A stretch of 64,000 bases of DNA from Caryophanales bacterium (GTDB lineage: Bacteria > Bacillota_I > Bacilli_A > RF39 > UBA660). The DNA is taken from assembly GCA_016282375.1 (NCBI GenBank), contig JAEEKI010000019.1:1-64000 (forward strand), given 5' to 3'. Of this stretch, positions 63,150-64,000 are shown one piece after another. The notes under the pieces were generated by a model, which worked only from the letters and a program-made list of their open reading frames with translations, did not search any database and was not told the origin of the DNA. The position numbers were made by a program, and so were the translations under genes. Position 1 is the stretch's first letter; every line of letters begins with the position of its first letter.

Positions 63150-63161
63150 TTTATTCTCCTT

Positions 63162-64000
63162 TTATCGGCCCATAGACCCTAATGAATCTATTTCGTTATT
63201 CTTTCTAGCAAGTCTAACAACTGCTTTTTCTAGTCTAGTTAATTTGCCCATTATTCTTCTTCTTTCATCAAACGTTAATGAACTAGAAGCACCTGCCTTG
63301 GTTCCGATATTTTTTAAAGCATCCATATTAGTTTCATAACTATTATCTTTATACTTAGCACGGAAATTAGCAAGTTCAGTACAGAATGCTAAGTAATTAA
63401 CACTACGGCCACGACGATTTTCTTTGAATAAAATACCTTTTAATTGAGCTATCTTCTTTTTAACCGCATTGCCCCAAGAATGAGCACGACGGCTAACAAC
63501 TTTCTTTCTCTTATCGTTTGGTTTAGGTTGTGCTGGCTCACTCACACCACGATTATTAACGCTATTTAAGAAATCATTTATCGCTTCAGATTGATCTGGC
63601 GCTGTACCTTCTGGATAAAAATCTTTTTCATTATCTACACGTTCTTTACCAGCATCAACAATTCTTCCTCGATCAGGATCATCAGCATAAGATTCATCAA
63701 ATTGTCTTGAATTATATTTTGCATTATATCTAGCATTGATTTCTGCTTGAATAGGATCAATATCGCCTAATTTATTTTGCGAATCTAATATTTCTTCATT
63801 AGTCATACCTGGAGTACTATATTCTTGAGCAGAAGTCGTATCCATAACCGGTAAATCTTGAATTATTTCATTGGATTTACGATAGTAAGTTGATGGTTCA
63901 ACAACAACGCCATCGTTATCTGGAGTCTCTGGACTCATCAAAGGAATTTCCTTTATTGGTTCTTCATTTTCCTCTGGTATACTTGGTGCTGGTTCAGGTT
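63162..64000 (-). CDS. Unknown protein, N-terminal part outside the window
   Basis: The frame remains open past the internal ATG at 63938 to the window edge, continuing as Pro/Glu-rich sequence (PEPAPSIPEENEEPIKEIP), so about 279 C-terminal residues are seen. The Pro/Glu/Asp-rich N-terminal portion looks disordered. The C-terminal ~110 residues are basic and helical ('RRAHSWGNAVKKKIAQLKG', 'RIMGKLTRLEKAVVRLARKN'). No family recognised. It ends 12 bases before the DUF1292 gene. Confidence 0.7.
   Translation of the reverse strand, partial: PEPAPSIPEENEEPIKEIPLMSPETPDNDGVVVEPSTYYRKSNEIIQDLPVMDTTSAQEYSTPGMTNEEILDSQNKLGDIDPIQAEINARYNAKYNSRQFDESYADDPDRGRIVDAGKERVDNEKDFYPEGTAPDQSEAINDFLNSVNNRGVSEPAQPKPNDKRKKVVSRRAHSWGNAVKKKIAQLKGILFKENRRGRSVNYLAFCTELANFRAKYKDNSYETNMDALKNIGTKAGASSSLTFDERRRIMGKLTRLEKAVVRLARKNNEIDSLGSMGR

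Noticed and set aside
1-64000. Insertion sequences, prophage or integrase genes
   Set aside because: No transposase, integrase, phage structural gene or reverse transcriptase frame was recognised in the window.

Overview
The window is AT-rich (roughly 30% GC by eye). It reads as a chromosomal segment of a low-GC Gram-positive bacterium, most like the uncultured gut Bacilli close to Mollicutes (RF39-like); the group is inferred from gene content and style only. UGA is a stop codon here (for example in ftsY and the paralog ending at 48814), so this is not the Mycoplasma genetic code. Nearly all genes are on the minus strand; only 6028-7596 and typA (35175-36986) are on plus. No gene-free gap exceeds about 250 bases.

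Layout. 1-9.6 kb: a truncated surface-protein paralog, a DacA-type carboxypeptidase, a BspA-type leucine-rich-repeat surface protein, a LysR regulator, a NadR/CYTH-like ATPase behind a perfect palindrome, a GreA-family factor, a GT-C-like membrane protein, and yebC-ftsY-ylxM. 9.6-34 kb: one long cell-wall glycan cluster. It carries most functions expected for a wall-teichoic-acid-like polymer: a TagO/WecA lipid-carrier transferase, MnaA epimerase, a TagA domain fused to a polymerase/ligase-like membrane protein, TagD, a TagB/TagF-like transferase and a TagGH-like ABC exporter. Within it sits a CDP-sugar block (rfbF, rfbG, rfbH, a YerE-like thiamine enzyme, a reductase) that points to a branched 3,6-dideoxyhexose of the yersiniose kind, plus GtrA/GtrB/GT-C genes suited to decorating the polymer.

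34-49 kb: a metallophosphoesterase, typA, a frameshifted and an intact DUF1016 (YhcG-type) nuclease gene, a heterodimeric ABC exporter, tRNA-Glu, proS behind a T-box leader, an L,D-transpeptidase, a second D,D-carboxypeptidase, and two more surface-protein paralogs. 50-64 kb: a CofE-like protein, two MacB/FtsX-type ABC proteins behind a 16-bp palindrome, a membrane-anchored cohesin-like protein next to a dockerin-bearing glucosaminidase, a ZIP transporter, a secreted nuclease, LemA, a duplicated-domain membrane protein, a DUF1292 protein and a truncated unknown gene.

The most unusual features are: (i) four paralogous secreted proteins sharing a SipW-type N-terminus but with different C-termini, two of which end in a GC-rich variable cassette bounded downstream by an identical 37-bp non-coding block; (ii) the adjacent cohesin-like/dockerin pair on cell-wall proteins; (iii) the polymerase-TagA and acyltransferase-GT-C fusions; (iv) the CDP-branched-sugar block lacking a recognisable DdhD reductase.
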